Shown here: piece by piece, positions 42,639 through 51,229 of the stretch
Numbering within the stretch: the first letter of the stretch is position 1
Layout of the letters: every line of letters begins with the position of its first letter
Assembly (NCBI RefSeq): GCF_036173105.1
Contig: NZ_CP108053.1
Span: forward strand, 8,618,001-8,682,000
Direction: 5' to 3'
Length of the DNA stretch: 64,000 bases
DNA from: Streptomyces sp. NBC_00287
GTDB lineage: Bacteria > Actinomycetota > Actinomycetes > Streptomycetales > Streptomycetaceae
Translations under genes and position numbers: made by a program
The notes under the pieces: generated by a model
Told to the model about the DNA's origin: nothing
Seen by the model: the letters and a program-made list of their open reading frames with translations, nothing else
Database searches by the model: none

Positions 42639-43612
42639 CCACCAGCACCCCGCCCCTCACCCTCGACGACATCCGGGACGCTGCCGTACGCCTCAAGGGC
42701 GTCGCCCACCGCACGCCGGTCCTGCGCTCCCGCACCCTCGATGCCCTCGTCGGCGCCGAGGTCTTCCTCAAGTGCGAGAACTTCCAACGCGTGGGCGCCT
42801 TCAAATTCCGCGGCGCCTACAACGCCGCCTCCCGGCTGTCGTCGGAGCAGCTCGCCCGGGGCATCGCCGCCTACTCGTCCGGCAACCACGCCCAGGCCGT
42901 CGCCCTCGCCGCCCGGGAGCTCGGCACCACCGCCGTGATCGTGATGCCCGAGGACGCCCCGCCCTCCAAGCGGCAGGCGACCGAGGGCTACGGCGCCGAG
43001 ATCGTCACCTACGACCGCTACACCGGCGACCGTGTCGCCATCGCCGAGGCCCTGGCCGCCGAGCGGGGCCTGACCGTCATCCCGCCCTACGATCACCCCC
43101 ACGTCATGGCGGGGCAGGGTACGGCCGCCCTCGAACTCCTCGAAGAAGTCGGCGAGTTGGACGCGCTGCTGACTCCGGTCGGCGGTGGCGGGCTCATCGC
43201 CGGGTGCGGCACCGCCGCCAAGGGGCTGTACCCGGATCTCCGGCTGATCGGCGTCGAGCCCGAGGCCGGGGACGACACCAAGCAGTCTCTCGAAGCCGGG
43301 CAGCGCATCGAGATCCCGGTGCCGAAGACCATCGCCGACGGCCAGGCCCTGCACACGCCCGGCGAACTCACCTTCTCCGTCAACCGACGTCTCGTCGACG
43401 ACATCGCCCTGGTCAGCGACGACGAGATCCGGGAGGCGATGCGGTTCGCCTTCGAGCGCCTGAAGATCGTCGTCGAGCCGAGCGGCGCCACCCCGCTGGC
43501 AGCCCTGCTCTCCGGCCGGGCGGGTGCGCTGCCCCGCCGGGTCGGAGTAATCGTCTCCGGTGGCAACGTCAGCGCCGACCGGTTCGCCCGGCTCTGCGGC
43601 GGCACGATTTGA
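42635..43612 (+). CDS. Serine/threonine dehydratase family PLP enzyme
   Basis: Fold-type II PLP enzyme of 325 aa, the length of serine racemase, threo-3-hydroxyaspartate ammonia-lyase or catabolic threonine dehydratase; the regulatory ACT domain of biosynthetic IlvA is absent. Schiff-base Lys57 lies in ENFQRVGAFKFRGA, the PLP-ring motif SSGNHAQA at about 81-88, and the phosphate loop in VGGGGLIAGCG near 177-187. Coupled by GTGA overlap to the DauR-like regulator. The pairing suggests catabolism of a hydroxy-amino acid, threo-3-hydroxyaspartate being one option. Exact substrate not decidable here. Confidence 0.85.
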   Translation: MTTSTPPLTLDDIRDAAVRLKGVAHRTPVLRSRTLDALVGAEVFLKCENFQRVGAFKFRGAYNAASRLSSEQLARGIAAYSSGNHAQAVALAARELGTTAVIVMPEDAPPSKRQATEGYGAEIVTYDRYTGDRVAIAEALAAERGLTVIPPYDHPHVMAGQGTAALELLEEVGELDALLTPVGGGGLIAGCGTAAKGLYPDLRLIGVEPEAGDDTKQSLEAGQRIEIPVPKTIADGQALHTPGELTFSVNRRLVDDIALVSDDEIREAMRFAFERLKIVVEPSGATPLAALLSGRAGALPRRVGVIVSGGNVSADRFARLCGGTI

Positions 43613-43751
43613 GCGAGTGCTCCCGAATGGCGGCTCCGGATGGACGGGCGGACGATGGAGTGGTAGGGGGCCGGCTGCCGACGACGGTGCTCGGATCCGC
43701 CGGGAAGACTGGCCCCGGTCGCGGTGAACCGCGGCCGGAAGGGAGTTCGTC

Positions 43752-44114
43752 ATGTTGGAAGTGAAGACACTCGAAAAGCCGGACGAGCGGCGTGATTTCC
43801 CCCACGGCCACATGGAAGCCGTCCACATGGCGGAGCTCGACTTCGCCTTGGCGACCTTCGAGCCAGGCTGGCGCTGGACCCAGGACGTGGCCCCGATCGC
43901 GGGCACGGACACCTGTCAGATGCACCACAACGGCTACGTCCTCCGAGGCCGCATGCGCATCCGCATGGACGACGGCGGTGAGAAAGAGGTCGGCCCCGGC
44001 GACGTCTTTGTCGTTTCGCCCGGACACGACGCCTGGGTTCTGGGCGACGAGCCGTGCGTGGTCTGCGACTTCCAGGGGCAGACGGCGAGGGAGTTCGCGA
44101 AGAAGCAGGAGTAG
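43752..44114 (+). CDS. Single-domain cupin protein
   Basis: Small cupin of 120 aa. The beta-barrel motifs are visible: GTDTCQMHHNGYVLRGRMRI (motif 1, with adjacent His residues in place of the full His-x-His) and GPGDVFVVSPGHDAWVLGDE (motif 2 with Pro-Gly-His). Metal binding is possible through these histidines. The ribosome site GGAAGGGAG lies just before ATG 43752. The 139 nt to the upstream lyase gene look like a promoter region, so it is probably its own unit. Converges with the alcohol dehydrogenase gene. Function unknown. Confidence 0.75.
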   Translation: MLEVKTLEKPDERRDFPHGHMEAVHMAELDFALATFEPGWRWTQDVAPIAGTDTCQMHHNGYVLRGRMRIRMDDGGEKEVGPGDVFVVSPGHDAWVLGDEPCVVCDFQGQTAREFAKKQE

Positions 44115-44138
44115 CGCAGGCCGGCCCGCGCCGACCCG

Positions 44139-45113
44139 TCACACGGTGATGACGACCTTCGCGCGCGCGTGCTCCACCTCCAGATACCGAATGGCCTCGG
44201 CCGCCTCACTCAGGGGATACGTCCGCTCGACAACCGGCGCTATCCGCCCGGACTCGGCCAGCTCCTTCAGAGTCGCGAGGTTCTTCTTGCTCTGGTGAGC
44301 CGGGAGTTCGAGCAGCCGTTGACGCGTGAAGGGCGCCATCAGACGCCGTTTGAAGAACAGCCCCATGGGTCCCGTGAGGCTGCCGCCCTCGTACACCCCG
44401 CCGCCCGACAGCACCAGGGCGCCGGACGGGGTCACCGCGCGCCGGAACGCCGTCAGTGAGTGGTTGCCGACCAGGTCCAGCACCACGTCGTAGCGCCGGC
44501 CCGCTCGGGTGAAGTCCTCGCGCGCGTAGTCGATGACATGGTCCGCGCCGAGCGAGCGGACCATGTCCGCGTTGCGCGCGCTGCACACCGCGGTCACCTC
44601 CGCGCCGTACTCCTTGCCGAGCTGCACGGCGAACGTGCCGACGCCCCCCGACGCGCCGTTGATCAGCAGCGTCTGCCCCGGCTGCACCGCGGCCACGTCC
44701 CGCACGCCGATCAGGGCCGTGTTCCCCGCGAGGGGTATCGCCGCGGCCTGCTCGAAGGTGAGGTTGGACGGCTTCGGGCCCACCGAGTCGTCCGGCGCGC
44801 ACACATACTCCGCGAAGGCACCGTCGGCCTCGCCGAACACCTCGTCACCGGGCTGAAGATCCGTGACCCCGCTGCCCACCGCCTCCACCCGGCCTGCGAA
44901 GTCCCGCCCTCGGACCCGCGCCTTCGGCCCGCGCCAGCCCATCATCCCGCGCGCCAGCTTCGGATCGCCGTGCATGAAATGCCAGTCGTAGGCATTGACC
45001 GACGCCGCGTGCACCCGCACCAGCACCTCACCGGGCCCCGGCACCGGCCGCTCGATGTCACTGAACTCCAGCACGTCCGCCGAGCCGTACCGGTCCTGCG
45101 TCACTGCCTTCAT
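44139..45113 (-). CDS. MDR-family NAD(P)H:quinone/alcohol oxidoreductase
   Basis: Medium-chain dehydrogenase of 324 aa, of the zinc-free quinone-oxidoreductase-like branch: N-terminal MKAVTQDRYGSADVLEFSD, NADPH motif INGASGGVGTFAVQLGKEYG, and no structural zinc cysteine set. ATG 45113 has GGGGGAGGA right before it. It is divergent from an SDR gene, and the 191 nt between them contain two copies of the TetR-type palindrome, so both genes probably answer to the TetR protein encoded at 48341. Likely job: reduce an electrophilic or quinone compound that induces the regulon. Confidence 0.85.
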   Translation of the reverse strand: MKAVTQDRYGSADVLEFSDIERPVPGPGEVLVRVHAASVNAYDWHFMHGDPKLARGMMGWRGPKARVRGRDFAGRVEAVGSGVTDLQPGDEVFGEADGAFAEYVCAPDDSVGPKPSNLTFEQAAAIPLAGNTALIGVRDVAAVQPGQTLLINGASGGVGTFAVQLGKEYGAEVTAVCSARNADMVRSLGADHVIDYAREDFTRAGRRYDVVLDLVGNHSLTAFRRAVTPSGALVLSGGGVYEGGSLTGPMGLFFKRRLMAPFTRQRLLELPAHQSKKNLATLKELAESGRIAPVVERTYPLSEAAEAIRYLEVEHARAKVVITV

Positions 45114-45216
45114 GTCCTCCCCCTTCGCCACTTTCGAGAGTAGGGATCCGGCCAGGCCCGGGCATCAGGGGCGAACCCTGATTCTTTCCCAGGGGCGACC
45201 CCCGCTTGCCCTGAGG

Positions 45217-45266
45217 AAACCGATCGGTTTACATTGGGATCCAGGAAGGGAAACCGATCGGTTTCC
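45217..45266. promoter_or_regulatory. Two TetR-type operators between MDR and SDR genes
   Basis: AAACCGATCGGTTT at 45217-45230 and the longer perfect palindrome GGAAACCGATCGGTTTCC at 45249-45266, 34 nt apart start to start. A near-copy (one mismatch) lies at 48292-48309 before the TetR gene. Their placement fits repression of both divergent promoters. Confidence 0.8.
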
Positions 45267-45304
45267 GCCTTGTGAGATCGCCGTGCGCGAGTCGGGAGAG
45301 TTCC

Positions 45305-46006
45305 ATGACCACCATCGAAGGTTCCGTCGCCCTGGTCACCGGCGGCAGCCGCGGGATCGGCCGGGCGCTGGTCGCCGCCCTGTACGAGCGGGGCGCGAAG
45401 AAGGTGTACGCCACCGCCCGCGACCCGCGCACTGTCACCCACCCCGATGCCGTGCCCCTGGCCCTGGAGGTCGGCGACCCGGCGTCCGTCGCGGCCGCCG
45501 CCGAGCAGGCCCAGGACGTCACCCTGCTGATCAACAACGCCGGTGCCAGCGTGAACGCCAACTTCCTCGACGCCCCGGTCGAAGACGTCCGCCGCGAATT
45601 CGAGACCAACTTCTACGGACCGCTCCTGGTCACCCGCGCTTTCGTCCCGGTCATCGAACGCAACGGCGGTGGCCATATCCTCAACGTCCACTCCGTGCTG
45701 TCCTGGATCGGGCTCGCCGGCTCCTACAGCGCCTCCAAGGCCGCCCTGTGGTCGCAGACCAACTCCCTGCGCCTGGACCTCAAGCCGCGCGGCATCGAGG
45801 TCACCGGCCTCCACGTCGGCTACGTCGACACCGACCTGACGGCGAACATCGACGCGCCGAAGTCCACCCCCGAGGGCGTCGCCGCCCAGGCCCTGGACGG
45901 CATCGAGGCCGGAGCCTACGAGGTGCTGGCCGACGACATCAGCCGGCAGGTCAAGGCCGGTCTGTCGGCGGACGTCTCGGCGCTCTACCCGCAGCTCGCG
46001 GCCTGA
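45305..46006 (+). CDS. Short-chain dehydrogenase/reductase
   Basis: Classical SDR of 233 aa. NAD(P) motif TGGSRGIG at about residues 12-19, NNAG at about 78-81, catalytic Ser in NVHSVLSW, and Tyr/Lys in SYSASKAAL. ATG 45305 lies 39 nt after the second TetR-type operator, so transcription is probably directly repressed. It ends back to back with the convergent CoxE-like gene (no intergenic base). Substrate unknown; it shares control with the divergent MDR gene. Confidence 0.88.
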   Translation: MTTIEGSVALVTGGSRGIGRALVAALYERGAKKVYATARDPRTVTHPDAVPLALEVGDPASVAAAAEQAQDVTLLINNAGASVNANFLDAPVEDVRREFETNFYGPLLVTRAFVPVIERNGGGHILNVHSVLSWIGLAGSYSASKAALWSQTNSLRLDLKPRGIEVTGLHVGYVDTDLTANIDAPKSTPEGVAAQALDGIEAGAYEVLADDISRQVKAGLSADVSALYPQLAA

Positions 46007-47365
46007 TCACACCGGCAGCAGCCGGGACACGAGATCGCTGAGCTGGCGGGCGTTGCGGCACTCGTGCATCTCGACCAGCTCGGCGTAGGCGGGCGCGGCC
46101 GAGTCGCCCGTGCCCCAGCTCGCGGTCTGCTCGGGGTTCAACCAGTAGAAGCGGCGCGCCCGTTCGGCGATATGGCGGACGGCCGCGAGGTTCGGGTCGC
46201 TCATGTTGGTGCGTGCGTCGCCGAGCACGAACACCGTGGTGCGCGGGCCGACCGCGTCGCCGTACCGCTCGGCGAACTCGCCCAGCGCCATGCCGTAGTC
46301 GCTGCTGCCGTGCCAGCCCGTGAGCGTGCCCTCGGCCTGTATGCGGGCGCCGAGCCCCTCCGGGTCGGCCCTGCCGTGCACGAGGAGGCCGGTCACCTCG
46401 TCGATACGGTTGACGAAGGCGAACACCCGCACCTTGCTGAACTGGTCGTGCAGCGCCTGCACCAGCAGCATCGTGAAGTCCGAGAAGCCGGACACCGAAC
46501 CCGACACATCGCACAGCAGCACCAGTTCGGGCCGCGCGGGCCGCCGTCTGCGCAGCACCGGCTTCATCGGCACGCCGCCCGTCGACAACGAACCGCGCAG
46601 GGTCCGCCGTAGATCGATCGAGCCGCGCGCGGCCCGCCGCCGACGTGCCGCCAGCCGGGTCGCGAGCTTGCGGGCGAGCGGCTGAACGGCCCTGCGCAGC
46701 TCGGCCAGTTGGGCCTTTCCGGCGAACAGGAAGTCCACTCGGTCGGCGCTCGGCGCCACGGCCCGCCGGGCAATCTCGTCCCGGCCCCGCCGCTCCGCCA
46801 CCCGGCGCCGCGCCTCCGCGGTCACCAAGGCCCGGAAGGCCTCGATGCGCCGCCGGATCTCGTCCTCCAACAGCCGGTCGGTGAACCCCGGACTCCCGCC
46901 CCGCGCACGGACGTCGTCGCGGACCCGGGCGAGCAGGGTCTGGGGACGCAGACGGTCGAGTGTCTGGTACGACGACCAGCCGTCCGACGCGGGGGAGGAG
47001 CCGTAGCCGCCGAAGCCGTCGACCGCCTCCGCCGCCAACTCACCCATCGCCGCCCGGTCGTTCGCGGCGAGCGCCGCCGCCAACCGGTCGCGCAGGTCGT
47101 CCCGCCCCGCCACCTCTCGCTCCGGCGCGCCGACACCGCGCGGGAAGTACAGGTCGAAGACCGGGTCGAACACCGGCCGTTGGGCCGTACCGTGCAGCAG
47201 CGTCGCCGCCAGGCCCTCGCGCAGTCGCTCCCGGTCCGTGAGCCCGAGCGCCGCCACCGCCTGCGCCGCGTCCACGGTCTCGCCGGTGCCGATCCGGATG
47301 CCGTGCGCCCGCAGCGCCGCGACGAGCGACGTCAGCCGCTCGGCGACCCCCGCGGGCGTGGTCAC
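46007..47365 (-). CDS. CoxE-like VWA-domain protein
   Basis: Protein of 452 aa with a basic middle segment (about 230-280) and a C-terminal von Willebrand A domain whose MIDAS motif DVSGSVS is at 286-292; Thr and Asp ligands follow in SDYGMALGEF and VFVLGDARTN. CoxE relatives work with a MoxR ATPase to insert metal or remodel a target enzyme; in CO dehydrogenase operons they mature the Mo/Cu site. Here the MoxR partner is directly upstream with a 4-nt overlap, but no dehydrogenase gene is next to them, so the target is unknown. Confidence 0.87.
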   Translation of the reverse strand: MTTPAGVAERLTSLVAALRAHGIRIGTGETVDAAQAVAALGLTDRERLREGLAATLLHGTAQRPVFDPVFDLYFPRGVGAPEREVAGRDDLRDRLAAALAANDRAAMGELAAEAVDGFGGYGSSPASDGWSSYQTLDRLRPQTLLARVRDDVRARGGSPGFTDRLLEDEIRRRIEAFRALVTAEARRRVAERRGRDEIARRAVAPSADRVDFLFAGKAQLAELRRAVQPLARKLATRLAARRRRAARGSIDLRRTLRGSLSTGGVPMKPVLRRRRPARPELVLLCDVSGSVSGFSDFTMLLVQALHDQFSKVRVFAFVNRIDEVTGLLVHGRADPEGLGARIQAEGTLTGWHGSSDYGMALGEFAERYGDAVGPRTTVFVLGDARTNMSDPNLAAVRHIAERARRFYWLNPEQTASWGTGDSAAPAYAELVEMHECRNARQLSDLVSRLLPV

Positions 47366-48219
47366 AGGGCGTCCAGGTCGAGCTTGGCGGTGGCCTTGAG
47401 GACGTCGTCCTGGTGCTTGAGGAGTACGCCGAGACTGTCCCGTACGACCGTCTCGTCCAGGGTGTCGGCGCCGAGCGCGAGCAGGGTGCGCGCCCAGTCG
47501 ATGGTCTCGGCCACCGACGGCAGCTTCCGCAGGTCCATGGCGCGCAGCGCGCCCACCACCCGCACCACCGAACGGGCCAGCGCCTCGTCCAGGCCCGGCA
47601 CCTTCAGCCGGACGATCTTCCGCTCCAACTCCTCGTCGGGGAAGCCGATATGGAGGAAGAGACAGCGGCGGCGCAGCGCCTCGGACAGTTCGCGGCTGGC
47701 GTTGGAGGTGAGGACGACGAAGGGGCGGCGGGTGGCCGTGACCGTGCCGAGTTCGGGGACCGTCACCTGGAAGTCGCTCAGCACCTCCAGCAGCAGGCCC
47801 TCCACCTCGACGTCCGCCTTGTCCGTCTCGTCGATCAGCAGCACCTTGGGGTCGTCGCCGCGGATCGCCGTGAGCAGGGGGCGCGGGAGCAGGAACTCCT
47901 CACTGAAGATGTCCGTGCGCGTCTCGTCCCATGTCTCGTCGCGGCCCGCGCTGATGCGCAGCAGTTGCTTGGCGTGGTTCCACTCGTACAGCGCGCGGGA
48001 CTCGTCGACGCCCTCGTAGCACTGCAGGCGGATCAGCTGAGCTTCGGCGACCTGGGCGACTGCCTTGGCGAGTTCCGTCTTGCCGACCCCGGCGGGGCCC
48101 TCGACCAGGAGCGGCTTGCCGAGCCGGTCGGCGAGGAAGACGGTCGTGGCGACCGCGGGCGAGGCGAGGTAGCCGGTCTCGGCCAGTCGCGTGGCGACGT
48201 CGTCGACGGATGTGAACAA
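47362..48219 (-). CDS. MoxR-family AAA+ ATPase
   Basis: AAA+ ATPase of 285 aa. Walker A GPAGVGKT at 41-48, Walker B VLLIDETD with Asp130/Glu131, sensor 1 in VVLTSNASRELSEALRRRC, and an arginine-rich sensor region. MoxR proteins act as chaperones together with VWA proteins; here the CoxE-like gene follows with a 4-nt overlap. Divergent from the TetR gene; the 121-nt intergenic space contains the TAAGCGCTTGTTCA motif near this gene and the TetR operator near the other. Confidence 0.9.
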   Translation of the reverse strand: MFTSVDDVATRLAETGYLASPAVATTVFLADRLGKPLLVEGPAGVGKTELAKAVAQVAEAQLIRLQCYEGVDESRALYEWNHAKQLLRISAGRDETWDETRTDIFSEEFLLPRPLLTAIRGDDPKVLLIDETDKADVEVEGLLLEVLSDFQVTVPELGTVTATRRPFVVLTSNASRELSEALRRRCLFLHIGFPDEELERKIVRLKVPGLDEALARSVVRVVGALRAMDLRKLPSVAETIDWARTLLALGADTLDETVVRDSLGVLLKHQDDVLKATAKLDLDAL

Positions 48220-48250
48220 CGGGGCCTCCAGGTCAGATGCTGCTCCTATC

Positions 48251-48264
48251 TAAGCGCTTGTTCA
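48251..48264. promoter_or_regulatory. TAAGCGCTTGTTCA motif upstream of MoxR
   Basis: Differs by one base from the site at 34589-34602. Located 32 nt upstream of the MoxR start, in the divergent MoxR/TetR region. Confidence 0.4.
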
Positions 48265-48291
48265 GGGCTCGTGTCACGTAGAACGCCAGCC

Positions 48292-48309
48292 GGATACCGA
48301 TCGGTTTCC
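48292..48309. promoter_or_regulatory. TetR autoregulatory operator
   Basis: GGATACCGATCGGTTTCC, one mismatch from the perfect palindrome at 45249-45266. It lies 32 nt upstream of the TetR start, as expected for self-repression. Confidence 0.7.
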
Positions 48310-48340
48310 GAACGGCTCCGGCGCGCGGTAACCTCGCCGT

Positions 48341-48907
48341 ATGGCCACAGACAAGGCGTCCACCAAGGACCGGCTCCTCGACGCGGCCGGCGAGCTCTTC
48401 TACCGCGAAGGGGTCTCCATCGGCGTGGAGGCGCTGTGCCGGACCGCCGGTGTCTCGAAGCGCTCGATGTACCAGCTCTTCACGAGCAAGGACGAGGTCC
48501 TGGCGGCGAGCCTGGAGCGGCGGATCCCGGCGTACGAGGCCCTGCTGGTCGGCGATCCGGACGACGCCGCAACCCCACGCGAGTGGATCCTGCACCTCTT
48601 CGAGCATCTGGAGGACGCGTCCACGCGGCCCGACTACTGCGGCTGCCCCTTCCTGGCCGCGCTGGTCGAGCTGAAGGACCCCGAGCACCCGGCGAGCGTG
48701 GTCGCCCGCACGGTGAAGGAGCGCCTCCAGGGCACCTTCCGCGACCGGGCCGAACAAGGTGGCGCAAGGGACCCGGAGCTGCTCGCCCGCCAGCTGATGC
48801 TCGTCTTCGACGGGGCAAGCGCCCGCTCCGGGGCTCGCGTCGAGACGCTGGACGGACTGACGACCGCCACGGTCAGCGCCCTCATGGACGCGGCCGGAAT
48901 GCAATGA
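48341..48907 (+). CDS. TetR-family repressor of the MDR/SDR regulon
   Basis: TetR/AcrR regulator of 188 aa. HTH at about residues 25-52 (EALCRTAGVSKRSMYQLFTS), then an all-helical ligand domain with the TetR_C-type end. ATG 48341. Copies of the same palindrome stand before this gene and in front of the divergent MDR and SDR genes about 3 kb away, which strongly suggests it controls those two enzymes and itself. An electrophile, aldehyde or quinone is a plausible inducer. Confidence 0.88.
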   Translation: MATDKASTKDRLLDAAGELFYREGVSIGVEALCRTAGVSKRSMYQLFTSKDEVLAASLERRIPAYEALLVGDPDDAATPREWILHLFEHLEDASTRPDYCGCPFLAALVELKDPEHPASVVARTVKERLQGTFRDRAEQGGARDPELLARQLMLVFDGASARSGARVETLDGLTTATVSALMDAAGMQ

Positions 48908-48910
48908 GAA

Positions 48911-48934
48911 GGGCGGCCGCCGTAGCGACCGCCC
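48911..48934. terminator. Bidirectional hairpin terminator
   Basis: GGGCGGCCGC (48911-48920) pairs with GCGACCGCCC (48925-48934), one mismatch, across a 4-nt loop CGTA. It sits between the convergent TetR and FtsX-type genes and can serve both. Confidence 0.7.
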
Positions 48935-48964
48935 CACCTTCGTTTCCCCAACGCGACCGCGACT

Positions 48965-50275
48965 CTACGAAGCCACCGCCACCGCCCCCACCGCCGGACT
49001 CCGCAGCACCCGGCGCGCCGTCACCAGGCTCGTGCCCAGCGTCGCCGCCGCCGCGATGGCGACCATCCCGGCGCCGATGCCGAACATCTCGCCCGGCAGC
49101 ACCTGGTCGGTGCGGACCACGGTGAACGGGACGATCCCCGCCAGTGCCGCCACCGCCCCGAAGGCCACTCCGGTCAGCGTGAGGATCAGCCCCTCGGCAC
49201 CCACCACACCCAGCACCTGACCGGGCGTCGCCCCCACCAGCCGCTGCTGGCCGAACTCCCGGCCCCGGTAAGTGGTGGCCGCGTACAGCGAGTTGACCAG
49301 CATCACACAGACGAAGACCACGATGATGCCGACGACCGTGAAGTTCAGCGTCTCCAGGTTCTTGGCGTCGACCGACTTCACCGCACCCGAGGCAGCGAGG
49401 GCGTCGCTCTCCACCGCCTGCATGGTGAGCGTGGCCGTGGACACCGCCGTGAACAGGATCAGCGACATCAGGGTCCCGGCCAGGTCACCGGCCCGCTGCC
49501 GCAGGTTCCGCACGGCCAGCCAGCCGCTCGCCCCGCTGAGCGCCAGCCGGTCCAGCACGCCCCCGAGCAGCCGGGGCGCCATCAGCGCGAAGCCCACCGA
49601 CAGCAGGATCGCCCCGTACGCGGCCGGCGCCATCAGCGCCTCGTCCGTCGCCGAGAAGGCGAAGGTGGAGCACACCGACAGGGCACCGGCGGCCAGCGCC
49701 GCGTAGGTGAGGTACGTACGAGCCCTGCCGTGCCGCCGGGTACCGCGCGTCGCCCGCCGTACGGCGAGAAACGCGGCGCCCGCCGACGCGAGCAGCGTGA
49801 TGTCGACGCCCGTCATGAGCGCGACCGTGCCGAAGGAGTGGTCGACGGAGTCGGCGACCTGACCGCTGTCCTGGAAGACGTCCAGCAGGGCCTGCCCGCC
49901 GAGCATCGCCGGGCCGATCGCCAGCGCCGCGCCCACCAGGGCCACGGCCACCGCCTCACCCACGACCATCCGCTTGAGCTGCCCCGGGGTCGCCCCCGAG
50001 CAGCGCAGCAGCTCCAGTTCGGCCGTCCGCTGACGGACGTTCACCGTCAGAGTCGAGGCCACCGCGAAGAACACCAGCAAGGTGCCGTAGCCGCCGACGA
50101 CGCTCGCCGCCGTGGTCAGCGTCTCCGCGCTTGTCGAGTCGACGCCGTCCTGTGCCGCCGTGTCGTGCAGCGAGTTGAACGTCATGATGATCGCCGCGCC
50201 CAGGAAGGCGGCGAGCAGAGTTGCCAGGAACCGTCCGGGCCGCTGCCGGATCGACCGCATCGCCAGCATGAACAT
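48965..50275 (-). CDS. FtsX-like ABC permease (compact)
   Basis: ABC exporter permease of 436 aa carrying two FtsX/MacB-type membrane modules (about residues 60-180 and 315-430), each with a RxxELxLLRCxGATPGQ-like coupling segment (TAELELLRCSGATPGQ; REFGQQRLVGATPGQ). The large extracytoplasmic domains of MacB/LolC are missing, leaving about eight helices. It follows its ATPase gene at 3 nt distance. In Streptomyces such pairs often give resistance to lantibiotics or other cell-wall-active peptides; no two-component genes adjoin it here. Substrate unknown. Confidence 0.85.
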   Translation of the reverse strand: MFMLAMRSIRQRPGRFLATLLAAFLGAAIIMTFNSLHDTAAQDGVDSTSAETLTTAASVVGGYGTLLVFFAVASTLTVNVRQRTAELELLRCSGATPGQLKRMVVGEAVAVALVGAALAIGPAMLGGQALLDVFQDSGQVADSVDHSFGTVALMTGVDITLLASAGAAFLAVRRATRGTRRHGRARTYLTYAALAAGALSVCSTFAFSATDEALMAPAAYGAILLSVGFALMAPRLLGGVLDRLALSGASGWLAVRNLRQRAGDLAGTLMSLILFTAVSTATLTMQAVESDALAASGAVKSVDAKNLETLNFTVVGIIVVFVCVMLVNSLYAATTYRGREFGQQRLVGATPGQVLGVVGAEGLILTLTGVAFGAVAALAGIVPFTVVRTDQVLPGEMFGIGAGMVAIAAAATLGTSLVTARRVLRSPAVGAVAVAS

Positions 50276-50278
50276 CGC

Positions 50279-51061
50279 TCACACCTCCGTCGCCACGGCG
50301 TCGCCCAGGTGCGCGAGGCGCTCGGCCACCGCGTCCGGGGTCGGCCCATCGATCCGGCCCGCGAGCCGGCCGTCCGCCAGGAACAGCACCGAGTCGGCGT
50401 AGGAGGCGGCGACCGGGTCGTGCGTCACCATCACCACGGTCCGCCCGTGCACCCGCACCGCCTGCTGGAGCAGCGTGAGCACCTCCCGGGCGCTGCGCGT
50501 GTCCAGGGCGCCCGTCGGCTCGTCCGCGAAGATCACCCGAGGTTCGGTGACCAGCGCCCGGGCGATGGCGACGCGCTGACGCTGGCCGCCGGAGAGCTGG
50601 TCGGGACGGTGACCGAGTCGGTCGCCGAGACCGACGGAGGCCAGCACCTCCCGGGCCCGCCGCTTGTCCACGCGGCGCCCGGCGAGCTTGAGCGGCAGCA
50701 CCGTGTTCTGCGCGACGGTCAGCGTCTCCAACAGGTTGTACTGCTGGAACACAAACCCGATCCGGCCGCGCCGGAACTTTGTCAGCGCTGTCTCGTCGCC
50801 GCCCGTCAGCTCGGTGCCGTCCACCCGCACGATCCCGCTGTCGGGCCGGTCAAGACCCGCCGCGCAGTGCAGCAGCGTGCTCTTGCCCGAACCCGACGGG
50901 CCCATCACCGCGGTGAAGGTGCCGCTCCCCAGACCCAGCGTGACCTCGCGCAGGGCGGTCACCGCACTGTCGTCCGTCCCGTAGGTCTTGGTGACCTTGA
51001 CCAGCCGCAGCGCCTCGGCGGCGGGTCCCGTGTCGTGCGTGCCTGAGCCTGTGCGAAACAT
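50279..51061 (-). CDS. ABC transporter ATPase (MacB/LolD type)
   Basis: Nucleotide-binding subunit, 260 aa. Walker A GPSGSGKS, signature LSGGQRQRVAIARAL, Walker B VIFADEPTGALD, all in the order of the LolD/MacB group. Start taken at ATG 51061, which has GGGGAG at good distance; a second ATG two codons earlier is too close to it. It drives the FtsX-like permease encoded 3 nt downstream. The promoter should lie in the 168-nt divergent space shared with the betaine-type permease gene. Confidence 0.88.
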   Translation of the reverse strand: MFRTGSGTHDTGPAAEALRLVKVTKTYGTDDSAVTALREVTLGLGSGTFTAVMGPSGSGKSTLLHCAAGLDRPDSGIVRVDGTELTGGDETALTKFRRGRIGFVFQQYNLLETLTVAQNTVLPLKLAGRRVDKRRAREVLASVGLGDRLGHRPDQLSGGQRQRVAIARALVTEPRVIFADEPTGALDTRSAREVLTLLQQAVRVHGRTVVMVTHDPVAASYADSVLFLADGRLAGRIDGPTPDAVAERLAHLGDAVATEV

Positions 51062-51229
51062 CGTCATCACTCCCCGGTCGGGCACTCCCTGTGCCCTGAC
51101 CACGAAGCTACGGAGACGGCGGGCCCGGCACATTGGGCGCAGAACCCGTATCGGCGGGTGTACTCAGCGACACCCCGGACGGGTCACCACAACGGGCAGA
51201 CCCTGTGGCCCACCCGATGCAATGGAGCC

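Noticed and set aside
48252..48309. Direct TetR control of the MoxR/CoxE operon
   Set aside because: The TetR palindrome lies nearer the TetR start, and a different motif (TAAGCGCTTGTTCA) lies next to MoxR, so shared control is not assured.
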